Shown: positions 8,641 through 17,699 of the stretch, piece by piece
How the letters are laid out: each line of letters opens with the position of its first letter
How positions within the stretch are numbered: position 1 is the stretch's first letter
Origin: a candidate division KSB3 bacterium
Lineage (GTDB): Bacteria; Moduliflexota; Moduliflexia; Moduliflexales; Moduliflexaceae
Reading direction: 5' to 3'
Length of the DNA: 64,000 bases
NCBI GenBank assembly: GCA_002748425.1
Contig: PDSJ01000017.1
Location: forward strand, 1-64,000
Program-made: the position numbers and the translations under genes
Notes under the pieces: generated by a model
Databases searched by the model: none
Told to the model about the DNA's origin: nothing
Seen by the model: only the letters and a program-made list of their open reading frames with translations

Positions 8641-11600
8641 TTACACGACTGTTTCATATGAGGGGTCGAGCGCATCCAGCCTTTCTTCCAGGCTCTTACG
8701 GTCGTACTTACGCTCGAAGAATAAGCTGTAAAGTGCCGGTACCACAAAGAGTGTCAGGATCGTAGCGACCGCCAGTCCGAAGATCACAGCGACCGCCATC
8801 GGTCCCCACCACTGACTCATATCGCTGCCCCAGACCACTGAAAAATTATGGACATCCAGACTGACGCCGATCGCCATGGGAAGTAAACCCAGCACAGTCG
8901 TCACTGCTGTCAGGAGAACCGGACGAAGACGTGTACAGCCGGCCTGCATGATTGCTTCACGGCAGCTCTTACCATGGTTTTTTCGCAGAACATTGATGTA
9001 ATCGATCAAGACGATCGCATTGTTCACGACAACGCCGGCCAGCGATATCACGCCCATGCCGGTCATAATGAGCCCAAAGGGAGTTCCTGTTATGAGTAAA
9101 CCGAGGAAGACCCCGATCAACGAGAGAATGACAGAGGTCATAATGATAAAGGGTGAGAGGATTGAATCGAACTGCGTCACCAGGACCATTGAAATCAGCA
9201 ACAGAGCGATCACAAACGCTTTGATCATGAATGCCCGTGTTGTTTTCATTTCCTCGTTTTCGCCGGTATATTCAAAGCTATAGCCTTCCGGCAGTGTCAT
9301 ACTCTCGGCAAGTTCCTGAACCTGCGCCAGGACGTGTTGAGCGTTAAAACCTTTGGCCACATTGGATGAGACACTGACCACGCGGCGTTCATCAATATGT
9401 TTGATCGCAGAAAGGCCGCTTGTGGTTGTGATGTTTGCGACCGTACTGAGGGGGATTGCCTGTCCTGCTGGTCCGGAAATGCGCAGACGCAAGATGTTTT
9501 GAATATCCCGACGCTGTTCCTCGGGCAAACGGGCGATAATATCATACTCGTTCTCCCCTTCGTGATATTTCCCGACTTCCACGCCGTTGACTGAACCTTT
9601 GATGATATAGCCGATCGTATACGCATCCAGACTGAGCAGCGCAGCACGTTCTTTATCGACAGCTACTTTAATTTCCGGTAAACCACTGTCATAATCATCT
9701 GTCAAATCAACGACTCCCGGCAGATCTTTTATCGTCGATCGTAATGCATCGGCAATATTCGCCATGACACTGTAATCATCGCCATGAATTTCCACATTCA
9801 CCGGTGCCCCGACCGGTGGACCGTTTTCTTGCTTATCGACTTTGATATCTGCGCCGATAATCGCAGTGCTCAAGGCTTTTCGCAAGGCTTCCATGGTATC
9901 GTTCGAGTTCCTGAAGTAGATTTTCCCATCTCCGGTTCCCTCTTCACCAGCTGCCTTACGCAGTTCACGGTCGATCATATCGATACTGATCTCGGCTGTA
10001 TTGGGGCCGCCGTTTCCGACTGTGGTGGTCAAGTGCTCGATATTTCCGTATCTTTGGATGATCGACTCAGCTTGCAGAGCGAAATTGTTCGTCTGATAAA
10101 TATTGGTCCCTTCAGGGGCCTCAATTTTCACGACAATTCGCGCTGGTTCGGTGTCAGGGAACATTTCGACTCCCAGTCCGCTTTTCCCATAGGCATAGAT
10201 CATCATCACCAGCAGGCAGAAAAAGAGAAATAAAAACAAGAGCCGGTACTCTAATATAAACGCGAGGAAACGTTTATACGTTCCGACAATGAGACCGAAT
10301 TCTTTTTTTTCCCCTTTCTCTGCCAAGCTCTGCTCCCGTTTTGAACGTTTGATAAAAATTGAGCTCAATGTGGGAGTGATGACCAGGGCGACGAACAAGG
10401 AGGCGCTGAGGGTGATAATGATGGTTTTCGGCAGATAACCCATAAATTCTCCCATTATCCCAGGCCAGAACACAAGCGGAATAAAGGCAGCGACCGTTGT
10501 TGCGGTTGACGCGATCACAGGCCAGGCCACCTCTGCGGTCCCTTCCATGGCAGCGTGCTTCAATGGTTTCCGTTCACTGGTATGGTGGCGGTAAATATTT
10601 TCTACGATCACGATCGCGTTATCCACCAACATACCCAATGCCAGGATCAAGCTGAAGAGCACCACAAAATTCAACGTAATTCCGAGAGTCTGAATGATGA
10701 AAAAAGAGAGCAGCATGGAAAAAGGAATTGCCGACGCTACAAGCATGGCATTGCGAAATCCCAGAGAGGCGAAAATCACGATCAGCACCAGAAGCAGGCC
10801 GGTGACAATATTGTTTTCCAGATCCGCTACCATCGTATGCACATGCTCCGAACTGTCCGACGTGATGGTGATCGAAATTTGTTCCGGCATCTGTGCCTGG
10901 TACTCGCTGACTACCGCTTTAATCTCTTCGGCGATTCGTAACAGATGCTCTCCCGGTCGTTTCGTGACCCGGATCGAGACCGATTCAATCCCGTCCAGGC
11001 GGGCAAAAGAGCTGCGATCTTTGAAGGTATCCCGAATCTCGGCCACATCAGTAATATAGATCGGTTTGCCTTCGCGCACTGTTACGACTAAATTTTCAAT
11101 TTCCGCCGGGGATTCGATTTCTGCCGGGGACTTCAATACATAACGGGCTTCCCCGATATCGAGGCTTCCCCCCGGCATGTTCTGGTTGTTGTTCCTGATC
11201 GTTTGAATGACCTGTGAGATGATTAAACCATAGGCTGCCAGGCGATCCTGATCGTATTCCACCCGGATCTCCCGTTCCAGCCCGCCGACAGTTTTCACGT
11301 CCAGTACGCCGGGAACACCTTCGATATCTTCTTCCAGGTCTTCAGCGATTTTTTTGAGTTCGACGAGCCCCACATCACCGGAGATCACGACATACATAAT
11401 CGGCCAGTCCGAGGAGGAAACCTCAGAGATATGCGGTTCATTCATATCGGAGGGTAAATCCGCTTTTGCCTGATCGACTTTATCGCGGACTTTTTGAAGT
11501 GCTGTATCGCTGTCGACATTTGGTTCGAATTCCAGCATAATTTGCGATAAACCTTCCATGGAGGTGGACGTCATCTTTTTCACATCGCTTAAGGTTTTCA

Positions 11601-11811
11601 CCTTACGTTCCAGCGGTCGAGTGACCAGCGATTCCATATCAGAAGGAGACGTTCCCTCGTAATGACTGGATACAATGATATAGGGCAGGGTAATGTCTGG
11701 CGCAGACTCTCTGGGGAGTGTGGCATAGGCCATTGCGCCGATAATAATCAGACCGAAGATCAGGATCACGATCGTCGTTTTATGCGTAATTGAAAAATTG
11801 CTGATTACCAT
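8641..11811 (-). CDS. RND-family efflux pump, inner-membrane transporter (AcrB/HAE1-like)
   Basis: Transporter of about 1056 residues, typical RND length, with two halves each carrying a large periplasmic loop. TM1 is followed by the usual DITLPYIIVSSHYEGTSPSD block. TM4 contains LGMLVDNAIVIVENIYRH, where the proton-relay pair is D-N rather than the D-D of AcrB, a common variant. A second TM cluster starts near residue 860 and ends with VPALYSLFFERKY. The ATG at 11811 is chosen because the protein then begins at the first transmembrane helix; the frame is open to a GTG at 11859 inside a hairpin. With its upstream adaptor it would form the inner part of a tripartite pump. No outer-membrane factor gene is in the window, and the substrate is unknown. 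Confidence 0.93.
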   Translation of the reverse strand: MVISNFSITHKTTIVILIFGLIIIGAMAYATLPRESAPDITLPYIIVSSHYEGTSPSDMESLVTRPLERKVKTLSDVKKMTSTSMEGLSQIMLEFEPNVDSDTALQKVRDKVDQAKADLPSDMNEPHISEVSSSDWPIMYVVISGDVGLVELKKIAEDLEEDIEGVPGVLDVKTVGGLEREIRVEYDQDRLAAYGLIISQVIQTIRNNNQNMPGGSLDIGEARYVLKSPAEIESPAEIENLVVTVREGKPIYITDVAEIRDTFKDRSSFARLDGIESVSIRVTKRPGEHLLRIAEEIKAVVSEYQAQMPEQISITITSDSSEHVHTMVADLENNIVTGLLLVLIVIFASLGFRNAMLVASAIPFSMLLSFFIIQTLGITLNFVVLFSLILALGMLVDNAIVIVENIYRHHTSERKPLKHAAMEGTAEVAWPVIASTATTVAAFIPLVFWPGIMGEFMGYLPKTIIITLSASLFVALVITPTLSSIFIKRSKREQSLAEKGEKKEFGLIVGTYKRFLAFILEYRLLFLFLFFCLLVMMIYAYGKSGLGVEMFPDTEPARIVVKIEAPEGTNIYQTNNFALQAESIIQRYGNIEHLTTTVGNGGPNTAEISIDMIDRELRKAAGEEGTGDGKIYFRNSNDTMEALRKALSTAIIGADIKVDKQENGPPVGAPVNVEIHGDDYSVMANIADALRSTIKDLPGVVDLTDDYDSGLPEIKVAVDKERAALLSLDAYTIGYIIKGSVNGVEVGKYHEGENEYDIIARLPEEQRRDIQNILRLRISGPAGQAIPLSTVANITTTSGLSAIKHIDERRVVSVSSNVAKGFNAQHVLAQVQELAESMTLPEGYSFEYTGENEEMKTTRAFMIKAFVIALLLISMVLVTQFDSILSPFIIMTSVILSLIGVFLGLLITGTPFGLIMTGMGVISLAGVVVNNAIVLIDYINVLRKNHGKSCREAIMQAGCTRLRPVLLTAVTTVLGLLPMAIGVSLDVHNFSVVWGSDMSQWWGPMAVAVIFGLAVATILTLFVVPALYSLFFERKYDRKSLEERLDALDPSYETVV

Positions 11812-11822
11812 AATGAGAATAC

Positions 11823-11868
11823 GACAACGGGGTGCAGTCCTTGCTGAAAAAGACCTCACCCCGTTGTC
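11823..11868 (-). repeat. 12-bp inverted repeat between adaptor and RND genes
   Basis: Perfect arms at 11823-11834 and 11857-11868 (GACAACGGGGTG and its complement) separated by 22 bases, with a further 3-bp inner match. It fills the gap between the two pump genes, just ahead of the RND start. No T-run follows, so it looks more like an mRNA stem that sets relative expression or stability than a full terminator. Confidence 0.7.
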
Positions 11869-11891
11869 ATGAGCTTGACGGACGTCTCACG

Positions 11892-13112
11892 CTATTTTAA
11901 AATGTCGATTGAGAGCTCTGACAAGTTTTTGCCCTGTGCAAGCCATTTTTGGGCGATCGGCGTGACATCCTGCGTGACCTCGACGCTCTGGCCGTCGACC
12001 AGAGTCCTTTGCCCCACAAGTACGAGACGCTCTCCCGCTTTTAAGCCCTGTTGTACTTCGACAAGGCCCTTGTCGAAGGTTCCGTATTTGATGAGACGGG
12101 CACGCGCAACACCATCTTCGACGACAAAGACAGCTTTTCCGTCTTCGCGGTCGATCATCGTAAAGAACGGAACGGTAATGGCTTCTTGAAGTTCACGGCG
12201 GACAAGATGTGCTCGAACGATCATACCTGGACGTAAAATGCCGGTGGAATTGTCCACCAGGACCTTCATGGTATACGTTCGAGTCGATGGATCGGCTGTG
12301 AGCGAAATAAAATCGATCGTGCCGGTGAACCAGCACTGTGTTTCTCCATCAGTCTCTTTTGGGTTCGGGCATGCTGCGCTTTCACGAGGCAGTGCGAATT
12401 CCAGATCGACGTTTTGGCCCTTTTCAAAATACAAGACATCTTTTTCCGGAACCGGGAGCTCGATATAGACCTTATCAATATCGACGATTTTCATCACAGT
12501 CCGCCCGGGAGTGATATATTCTCCACGATCCACATCAAGCCTGTCCAGCACGCCGCTGATCGGCGAGTACAATGTGCCGTCTTTGAGCGTGACACTTGCT
12601 GCATCCAAAGACGCTTTTGAGGTCTCCAGCGATGTTTGTGCCAGATCGAGCTGATTTTTTGAAATGATGCGTTCATGATACAGTCTTTTGGCACGGTCAT
12701 AGTCTTTAAGCGCCTGCTCGTACCTGGCCCGCGTTTCGCTGACGCGGGTTTCAACAGACCGGACTTCTACCTGTAGTAACTTTTCGCCTTTTTTGACTCG
12801 TTTCCCCTCTTTGGGGCCGATCCACTCGATCACACCGCTTAACTTGCCGGCGAGATCAATGTCCTGATAAGCTGTCGTGCTTCCGGGCAAGACCAACACA
12901 TCTGTAAAAGGGATCGGAATAATGTCAACCACCTTCACTTTAGGCAGGTTGGTCTCAGCGGCGGCCTGAGTGTGTTCGACTGCTGCCTCTTGAGTGGTCT
13001 TCCGTTTTGACTGCGCTGATTTCACATACAGCATTGTCCCGGCCACTAAGCCGGCAAGCACAACAATCGCCGTCAAATAGACGAAGATGCTTCTTATGAT
13101 GTTCTTTTTCAT
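11892..13112 (-). CDS. RND periplasmic adaptor (membrane fusion protein)
   Basis: Adaptor of 406 residues. A single N-terminal membrane anchor (about residues 8-30) is followed by the beta-strand entry IPFTDVLVLPGSTTAYQD, a half-lipoyl motif (GPKEGKRVKKGEKLLQVE), and an alpha-hairpin of coiled coil about residues 105-165. Next come the second lipoyl half (LYSPISGVLDRLDVDRGEY) and a beta-barrel. This order is standard for AcrA-like proteins that bridge pump and outer-membrane channel. There is no lipobox cysteine, so it is anchored by the helix. The ATG overlaps the glmM stop as ATGA, indicating translational coupling. Confidence 0.92.
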   Translation of the reverse strand: MKKNIIRSIFVYLTAIVVLAGLVAGTMLYVKSAQSKRKTTQEAAVEHTQAAAETNLPKVKVVDIIPIPFTDVLVLPGSTTAYQDIDLAGKLSGVIEWIGPKEGKRVKKGEKLLQVEVRSVETRVSETRARYEQALKDYDRAKRLYHERIISKNQLDLAQTSLETSKASLDAASVTLKDGTLYSPISGVLDRLDVDRGEYITPGRTVMKIVDIDKVYIELPVPEKDVLYFEKGQNVDLEFALPRESAACPNPKETDGETQCWFTGTIDFISLTADPSTRTYTMKVLVDNSTGILRPGMIVRAHLVRRELQEAITVPFFTMIDREDGKAVFVVEDGVARARLIKYGTFDKGLVEVQQGLKAGERLVLVGQRTLVDGQSVEVTQDVTPIAQKWLAQGKNLSELSIDILK

Positions 13113-14488
13113 CGTTGGCTTGTGACCTGAGGAGTGTCCTGCTGATTTTCTTTATGGAATTCTTCGACAATCATATCGGCAATGCGTGACACGTCGGCTT
13201 CGTCCTCAGCTTCGACCATGACCCTGGCCAGCAGCTCTGTGCCGGAATAACGGACAAGCGTTCTCCCCCGTTCTCCGAGTTCTTTTTCCGCCCTTCGAAT
13301 AGCTTCGCTGACACCGACCATCTCCTCGATTGGTTTGCGCTGCTGTATCGGCACATTCACAAGAGTCTGCGGAAAGGTCGTCATGCAGGCTGCAAGCTCC
13401 GAGAGGGGTTTTTGCGACGTGTATAACATCTTCAAGATCGCCAATGCTGTGACCAGTCCGTCTCCAGTCGTGCCGTGATCCATCATCACCACATGGCCTG
13501 ATTGCTCTCCTCCTAAGTTCGAACCGAGGCGGCGCATTTTTTCGACCACATGCCGATCGCCGACCGCCGATCGATATAAACGGATTCCCGCATTTTTCAT
13601 CGCAAGTTCCAGGCCAAGATTGCTCATAACGGTCGCCACTAATATGTGCTTCTTCAATCGGCCTCTCTGCAGCAGGTCGAGAGCAAGCATCGCTAGAATG
13701 TGATCGCCATCCACCTGCTGGCCGTGTTCATCTATCAAAACCAGCCGATCAGCATCTCCGTCAAGTGCAACTCCGAGATCGGCCTTTTCCTCGATAACAC
13801 GCTGTTGAAGGGTTTCCGTATGCATTGCACCACAGTTCTCATTGATATTCAGCCCGTCGGGTGCGACCGAGAGTTCAATCACGTCTGCCTGAAGACCGTT
13901 CAGCACTGAAGGAGCCACCTGACTCGCTGCTCCGTTGGCACAATCGATTACGAGTTTCATGCCGGAGAGTGTCGGCACACCGTCGAAGAAGATCGAACGA
14001 ACGATATGCTCGGCATAGAGTGCTTCAGCTTGATGCAGCGTTCGAATACGTCCCAATTTTCTCCCGATTGCTTGTTCCTGATTCGTGCGATCACTCTGGA
14101 TAATTTCTTCAATGCGTCTTTCCAATTCTTCAGGGATTTTAAAACCGTCATGGGAGAAGACCTTGATTCCATTATCTTTGGCCGGATTATGGGAGGCAGA
14201 AATGACGATCCCGGTTTGTGCTTTTTGATAGCGCGTTAAAGAGGCAACCGCCGGTGTCGGAATCACTCCGGCCAGCCACACATCGATTCCTGATGCAACC
14301 AGTCCAGCACTCAGAGCATTTTCGAGCATTTGGCCGGATAGACGGCTGTCGCGGCCGATTACGACATTGTTTGCGCGAGTCCCGAGAAGTGTCCCTATGG
14401 CTCGTCCAAGCTTGATCATGACTTCCGGAGTCATGGGGTAGCGGTTTGCAACCCCCCGGATGCCGTCGGTTCCAAATAACGTTTCCAT
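13109..14488 (-). CDS. glmM: Phosphoglucosamine mutase GlmM
   Basis: Enzyme of 459 residues that converts glucosamine-6-phosphate to glucosamine-1-phosphate for UDP-GlcNAc, and so for peptidoglycan and LPS. The N-terminal METLFGTDGIRG is diagnostic. The phosphoserine loop GIVISASHNPAKDNGIK lies about residue 95-110, the metal loop DGDADR about residue 240, the substrate loop GGEQSGHVV about 320, and the phosphate loop VRYSGTE near the C-terminus. The frame is open to 14539, but the ATG at 14488 gives the family N-terminus; no clear ribosome site is seen there. The stop overlaps the downstream RND adaptor start (ATGA), an uncommon partner. Confidence 0.95.
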   Translation of the reverse strand: METLFGTDGIRGVANRYPMTPEVMIKLGRAIGTLLGTRANNVVIGRDSRLSGQMLENALSAGLVASGIDVWLAGVIPTPAVASLTRYQKAQTGIVISASHNPAKDNGIKVFSHDGFKIPEELERRIEEIIQSDRTNQEQAIGRKLGRIRTLHQAEALYAEHIVRSIFFDGVPTLSGMKLVIDCANGAASQVAPSVLNGLQADVIELSVAPDGLNINENCGAMHTETLQQRVIEEKADLGVALDGDADRLVLIDEHGQQVDGDHILAMLALDLLQRGRLKKHILVATVMSNLGLELAMKNAGIRLYRSAVGDRHVVEKMRRLGSNLGGEQSGHVVMMDHGTTGDGLVTALAILKMLYTSQKPLSELAACMTTFPQTLVNVPIQQRKPIEEMVGVSEAIRRAEKELGERGRTLVRYSGTELLARVMVEAEDEADVSRIADMIVEEFHKENQQDTPQVTSQR

Positions 14489-14540
14489 AAATGTCGAGAT
14501 ATTGTCGCTGCAGATTCCGACGAGACAGCAGGCGCTCACA

Positions 14541-14860
14541 CGGTCAAGCTCGGCACTCAGCCTCAGCTCAGAATCACAGGATGATCTTATCAGCTAACAG
14601 TCGTAGGCGTATGTTGACACGACTGATTTTCATAATATCTGCCTTATAATCAGGAGGCAGATATTATGAAATGCTGATAAAGTCAATAAAAAATTTTGCA
14701 GCCTGAAGACAATGACAGATCCGAAAAAGAGTAATAAATCAGCCGAACTTTGAGAATACAATTGAGAGAAAAGAAATCTGTTGACTGTTTCGCTGCGGTC
14801 CTGTCAGGGTATTCCACCTGAAGTCCTCTTACACATTCATCAGCTTTTTGAGAGAGCCTT
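14541..14860. other. Divergent intergenic region between glmM and the endonuclease III gene
   Basis: It holds a TTGACA box at 14614-14619, the perfect palindrome described in its own entry, and an ideal ribosome site (AGGAGG at 14652-14657) eight bases before an ATG at 14666 whose reading frame stops after three codons. The rest has no ORF that looks real. A GAGAG site ahead of the ATG at 14861 serves the endonuclease gene. Confidence 0.5.
14628..14671. repeat. Perfect 16-bp inverted repeat with 12-base loop
   Basis: Arms at 14628-14643 and 14656-14671 (TTTCATAATATCTGCC and its exact complement). The loop contains TATAAT, and the right arm covers the end of an AGGAGG site and an ATG. A TTGACA box lies nine bases to the left. 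The arrangement looks like an operator over a promoter and start codon, as in self-regulated toxin-antitoxin or regulator genes, but the frame after the ATG is only three codons. It could instead be a small mobile repeat. Confidence 0.8.
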
Positions 14861-15538
14861 ATGAAGAAGACGTTGACCCACAAAACGGCAGAGGTCGTAG
14901 CGCGGCTTGAGAAGGCCCTTGGTGTTCCGCAGGAAGAGCATCCGCTTCCCCCTCTGGAAAATCTGATGCTGACGCTGCTTTCGCAAAATACGAATGACGT
15001 CAACCGCGACAAGGCGTATCATCGCTTACGGCAGCGCTTTCCGGATTGGCATGATGTGATGGAGGCAGAAGTCAGTGATGTCGTCGACGCGATCAGAGTT
15101 GCGGGACTGGCAAACCAGAAGAGTCAACGGATGCAGGATATCCTGCGTTGGATTTGCAGTCACTACGGCGGACTGAACCTCGATCATATCTGCCGTATGG
15201 ATCCACAGGAGGTCATCGAGACCTTTTGCCAGCTCAAAGGGATCGGAATTAAAACAATTTCTGTGGTTCTGGCATTTTCCTGCGGCGTGGATATTTTTCC
15301 GGTGGACACGCATGTGCATCGCCTCTGTAACCGTATCGGACTGGTTCGCCCGGGGACCAAATCGGCAGAAGAAACGTTCATCCTGATGCAGGAACGTGTG
15401 CCAGAGGGAAAAGCATTTTCTTTTCATATCAACCTGATTCATTACGGGCGAGCCACATGTCGAGCACGAAAGCCGCGTTGTGGGGACTGCTGCCTTCACG
15501 ATCTTTGCGATGACTATCAGAACCAGCAACGACTCTGA
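14861..15538 (+). CDS. Endonuclease III-like DNA glycosylase (HhH-GPD, 4Fe-4S)
   Basis: Protein of 225 residues. The helix-hairpin-helix LKGIGIKTISVVLAF holds the catalytic-type lysine, and IFPVDTHVHRLCNRIG holds the conserved aspartate, so a bifunctional glycosylase/AP lyase like Nth is expected. The C-terminal cysteines have spacing C-x6-C-x2-C-x5-C (from CRARKPRC), the iron-sulfur loop of Nth. It acts on oxidised pyrimidines in base-excision repair. It diverges from classical Nth (LKGIGIK for LPGVGRK), so an archaeal-style or UV-endonuclease relative is possible; I leave the symbol blank. Confidence 0.88.
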   Translation: MKKTLTHKTAEVVARLEKALGVPQEEHPLPPLENLMLTLLSQNTNDVNRDKAYHRLRQRFPDWHDVMEAEVSDVVDAIRVAGLANQKSQRMQDILRWICSHYGGLNLDHICRMDPQEVIETFCQLKGIGIKTISVVLAFSCGVDIFPVDTHVHRLCNRIGLVRPGTKSAEETFILMQERVPEGKAFSFHINLIHYGRATCRARKPRCGDCCLHDLCDDYQNQQRL

Positions 15539-15837
15539 GAACCGTGCCGTCTCCAACTTACGCGCACGCGTGTTTTATCATAAGATCGCCTGCCGGGACA
15601 AATTCGGAAACCCGGGTTCAGCATGAGTGGAAAGCTCCGTTCTTGACGCCTGGCGCATGGAAAAATTTCATTCTCAGGATGCGAAGCTGTGAAAAATCGT
15701 AATGCGTTTCGCTGTGTGCTGTTCTGTGACTGCTCGTTTTGGCGAGACGAAGAGCTTTTGACTATATGAAAATTTGGAATAAATTTTGCAAAACTAAAAA
15801 AATAAAAACTGATTCGTCAGAAAATCATAAAAAAATG
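15539..15837. other. Intergenic, no gene seen
   Basis: No ORF with a ribosome site and no clear terminator for the endonuclease gene. The right half becomes AT-rich (from about 15770) as it approaches the promoter of the OmpA-like gene. Confidence 0.5.
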
Positions 15838-15866
15838 TTGCCAATGGTTGTGTTCTGTGTTACTAT
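15838..15866 (+). promoter_or_regulatory. Sigma-70-type promoter for the OmpA-like gene
   Basis: TTGCCA (15838-15843), 17 bases, TACTAT (15861-15866). Spacing is optimal and both boxes are one to two changes from consensus. An AT-rich stretch lies upstream. It leaves a leader of about 75 bases before the ATG at 15951. Confidence 0.7.
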
Positions 15867-15950
15867 ACAGAATACTTGCCGTAATTCACTGAGTATTCAC
15901 AGATCTTGAAAATCCTAAATTTAAGGAACATCATGCAGGAGGATGAACAT

Positions 15951-17138
15951 ATGTTACATAAGCACTTTTCTCAGCTCGTTGGAGCAGCCGCATTATGCGT
16001 CTTGCTCCTTAGCGTCTCATTGACCGCCACAGCCCAAGAGTCTCGGAAAATTTCACCTAAACCTCGTAATCCGCGCGATGAGGTAAAAGTGGACGTCTGG
16101 TTCGATAAACAATGCGGCGCATCATATAAGCAGCAGGAAAAAATTATCATCAATTTTCGTACTAATATCGACAGTTATTTGACCGTATATGATATCGATA
16201 CCCTGGGGCAAGTGTCGGTTCTGTTTCCGAACCGTCATCAGCCCGATAATTACGTCCGGGGCGGACAGACATACAGCATCCCTAATGCCTCCTATTCCTA
16301 CGATCTCTTGATCGAAGGGCCTGAAGGGATCGAATATGTTGATGCTGTTGCGTCAACCGATTCGTACTACCACTGGAATTTCAATCAGAGAGAACCGCAC
16401 TGGGTGCAGGAATGGGGCCTGAACGGTAGAAATTATAACAATGTTCAAGCCGGAAATTATCAGGGCAACAATGAATATAGAAATCGTCCCAAGGCATTTG
16501 GTGCCGAAGGGGAACGGAGCGTAGCCAGAAATTCCATGCTTTCCCGAAAATTACAGAGAGACATCCGTTCGAGAATTATCGTGCAGCCGCGAGTCAGCGA
16601 ACGGCCGCGAGAGCAGCAGCCGGTAAGTATCAGTTACGGAACAGGTTCCTGCTATTTTTACGTCCTGGCCTCTCAGCCATATACGCCGCCGCAACAGTCT
16701 CATCGTCCTTCACCGGAAGACTATTTGCGGGAACAGCAGTGGGAATTCCAGCAAATTCCCGGCTTTAACGTCCGTCAGTCAGAAGGACGTTTAATCGTCA
16801 CCGTGCCTAATACGATTCTGTTTGACTTCGATTCGTATGCTTTACGCTATGAGGCGCGGAGGGATCTCGATAAGGTCGCTGATATTCTGGCGCGCTATCC
16901 TGAGACAAATATCACTGTTGCTGGCCATACGGACAGCATTGGAGATGCAAGTTACAATCAGAGGCTTTCAGAAAACCGGGCCCGATCAGTGGCGAACTAT
17001 TTGTTAAGCTGCGGCGTTCAGGCCTACCGCATCGGCTCTGTCGGCTATGGTGAAACCATGCCGATCGCTTCGAATTCAACTGAAGGCGGTCGTCAGCGCA
17101 ACCGACGGGTTGAGCTTGATATTCGAGTGAGCTATTAA
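15951..17138 (+). CDS. Exported DUF4384-like / OmpA-domain envelope protein
   Basis: Protein of 395 residues from the ATG at 15951, which has AGGAGG at ideal spacing; the frame is open to 15906. A signal peptide spans about residues 1-29, ending TATAQ. Residues 45-150 resemble DUF4384: a strand with NIDSYLTVYDID then VSVLFPN, a domain often found in proteins handling surface polymers. A middle part rich in N, R, Q and Y follows. The C-terminal 105 residues are a clear OmpA peptidoglycan-binding domain (NTILFDFDSYAL, VAGHTDSIGD, NRARSVANYLL, QRNRRVEL). It should tether to the cell wall from the periplasm or outer membrane. It has its own promoter and terminator. Confidence 0.85.
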   Translation: MLHKHFSQLVGAAALCVLLLSVSLTATAQESRKISPKPRNPRDEVKVDVWFDKQCGASYKQQEKIIINFRTNIDSYLTVYDIDTLGQVSVLFPNRHQPDNYVRGGQTYSIPNASYSYDLLIEGPEGIEYVDAVASTDSYYHWNFNQREPHWVQEWGLNGRNYNNVQAGNYQGNNEYRNRPKAFGAEGERSVARNSMLSRKLQRDIRSRIIVQPRVSERPREQQPVSISYGTGSCYFYVLASQPYTPPQQSHRPSPEDYLREQQWEFQQIPGFNVRQSEGRLIVTVPNTILFDFDSYALRYEARRDLDKVADILARYPETNITVAGHTDSIGDASYNQRLSENRARSVANYLLSCGVQAYRIGSVGYGETMPIASNSTEGGRQRNRRVELDIRVSY

Positions 17139-17152
17139 GACATTCACAGTCT

Positions 17153-17189
17153 CGCAGCCACGTCTTGCGTGGCTGCGTCTCTCTTTTTT
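17153..17189 (+). terminator. Rho-independent terminator after the OmpA-like gene
   Basis: Ten-base arms CGCAGCCACG (17153-17162) and its complement (17168-17177) around a 5-base loop, followed by TCTCTC and six T. A strong intrinsic terminator 14 bases past the stop codon. Confidence 0.93.
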
Positions 17190-17257
17190 GCCCAACGCAG
17201 CGAGCATCGTTTCTTCCTGTCTCCATCTCCTAAAATACGCTCCCCCGCAATTTTTGC

Positions 17258-17286
17258 TTGACTTTGGATCAAAAAAAGGCTATAAA
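17258..17286 (+). promoter_or_regulatory. Sigma-70 promoter for the small gene at 17344
   Basis: TTGACT (17258-17263), exactly 17 bases, TATAAA (17281-17286): one mismatch in each box. Transcription should begin near 17293, just before the ATG at 17299, which favours the later start at 17344. Confidence 0.85.
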
Positions 17287-17343
17287 CACGAGCGTATAAT
17301 GATGCAATCCCGAATACTTGGACGAAGAGAGGGGGAAGACACG

Positions 17344-17685
17344 TTGGCAAAAAAAGTCAAGCAGCAATCGATCAAAGTGGCAAAATTATCGTCTTTTCTC
17401 AAAAAACACCGTAATAAATCCGTTAATGTCAGCATTACTCAAAAAAATATGTGTGTGAACATTCATGGTGAGGTGCATAGGCATGACAATCAATTCTGGA
17501 TTACGCAGGGCAGTGCCAGAACAATTCTTGAAATGACACAACGCGGAGGATTTTTGTCAAAGCTCTTGAGTTGGCCGGATAAGCGCTATAACTTGTCTGT
17601 CACCATTACACTCAGTGGCGAAACCGTCGCCGACATGACGCTCCCTATGCGCTCACAAGATAAATTGCCTTTCAAAATAGGATAG
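17344..17685 (+). CDS. Small protein of unknown function
   Basis: I do not recognise this protein. The TTG at 17344 is preferred because GGGGGAAG lies just upstream and the promoter would place transcription start next to the only ATG alternatives (17299/17302). From TTG it has 113 residues: a basic N-terminus ([20 protein letters not shown]), a middle with [16 protein letters not shown], and beta-strand-like alternation in the last 40 residues. No signal peptide or membrane segment. It ends 14 bases before the YjbQ gene, so the two form one transcript. The ORF extends to 17188, but that part lies upstream of the promoter. Confidence 0.65.
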   Translation: MAKKVKQQSIKVAKLSSFLKKHRNKSVNVSITQKNMCVNIHGEVHRHDNQFWITQGSARTILEMTQRGGFLSKLLSWPDKRYNLSVTITLSGETVADMTLPMRSQDKLPFKIG

Positions 17686-17699
17686 CAAAGGAGTCTGCC

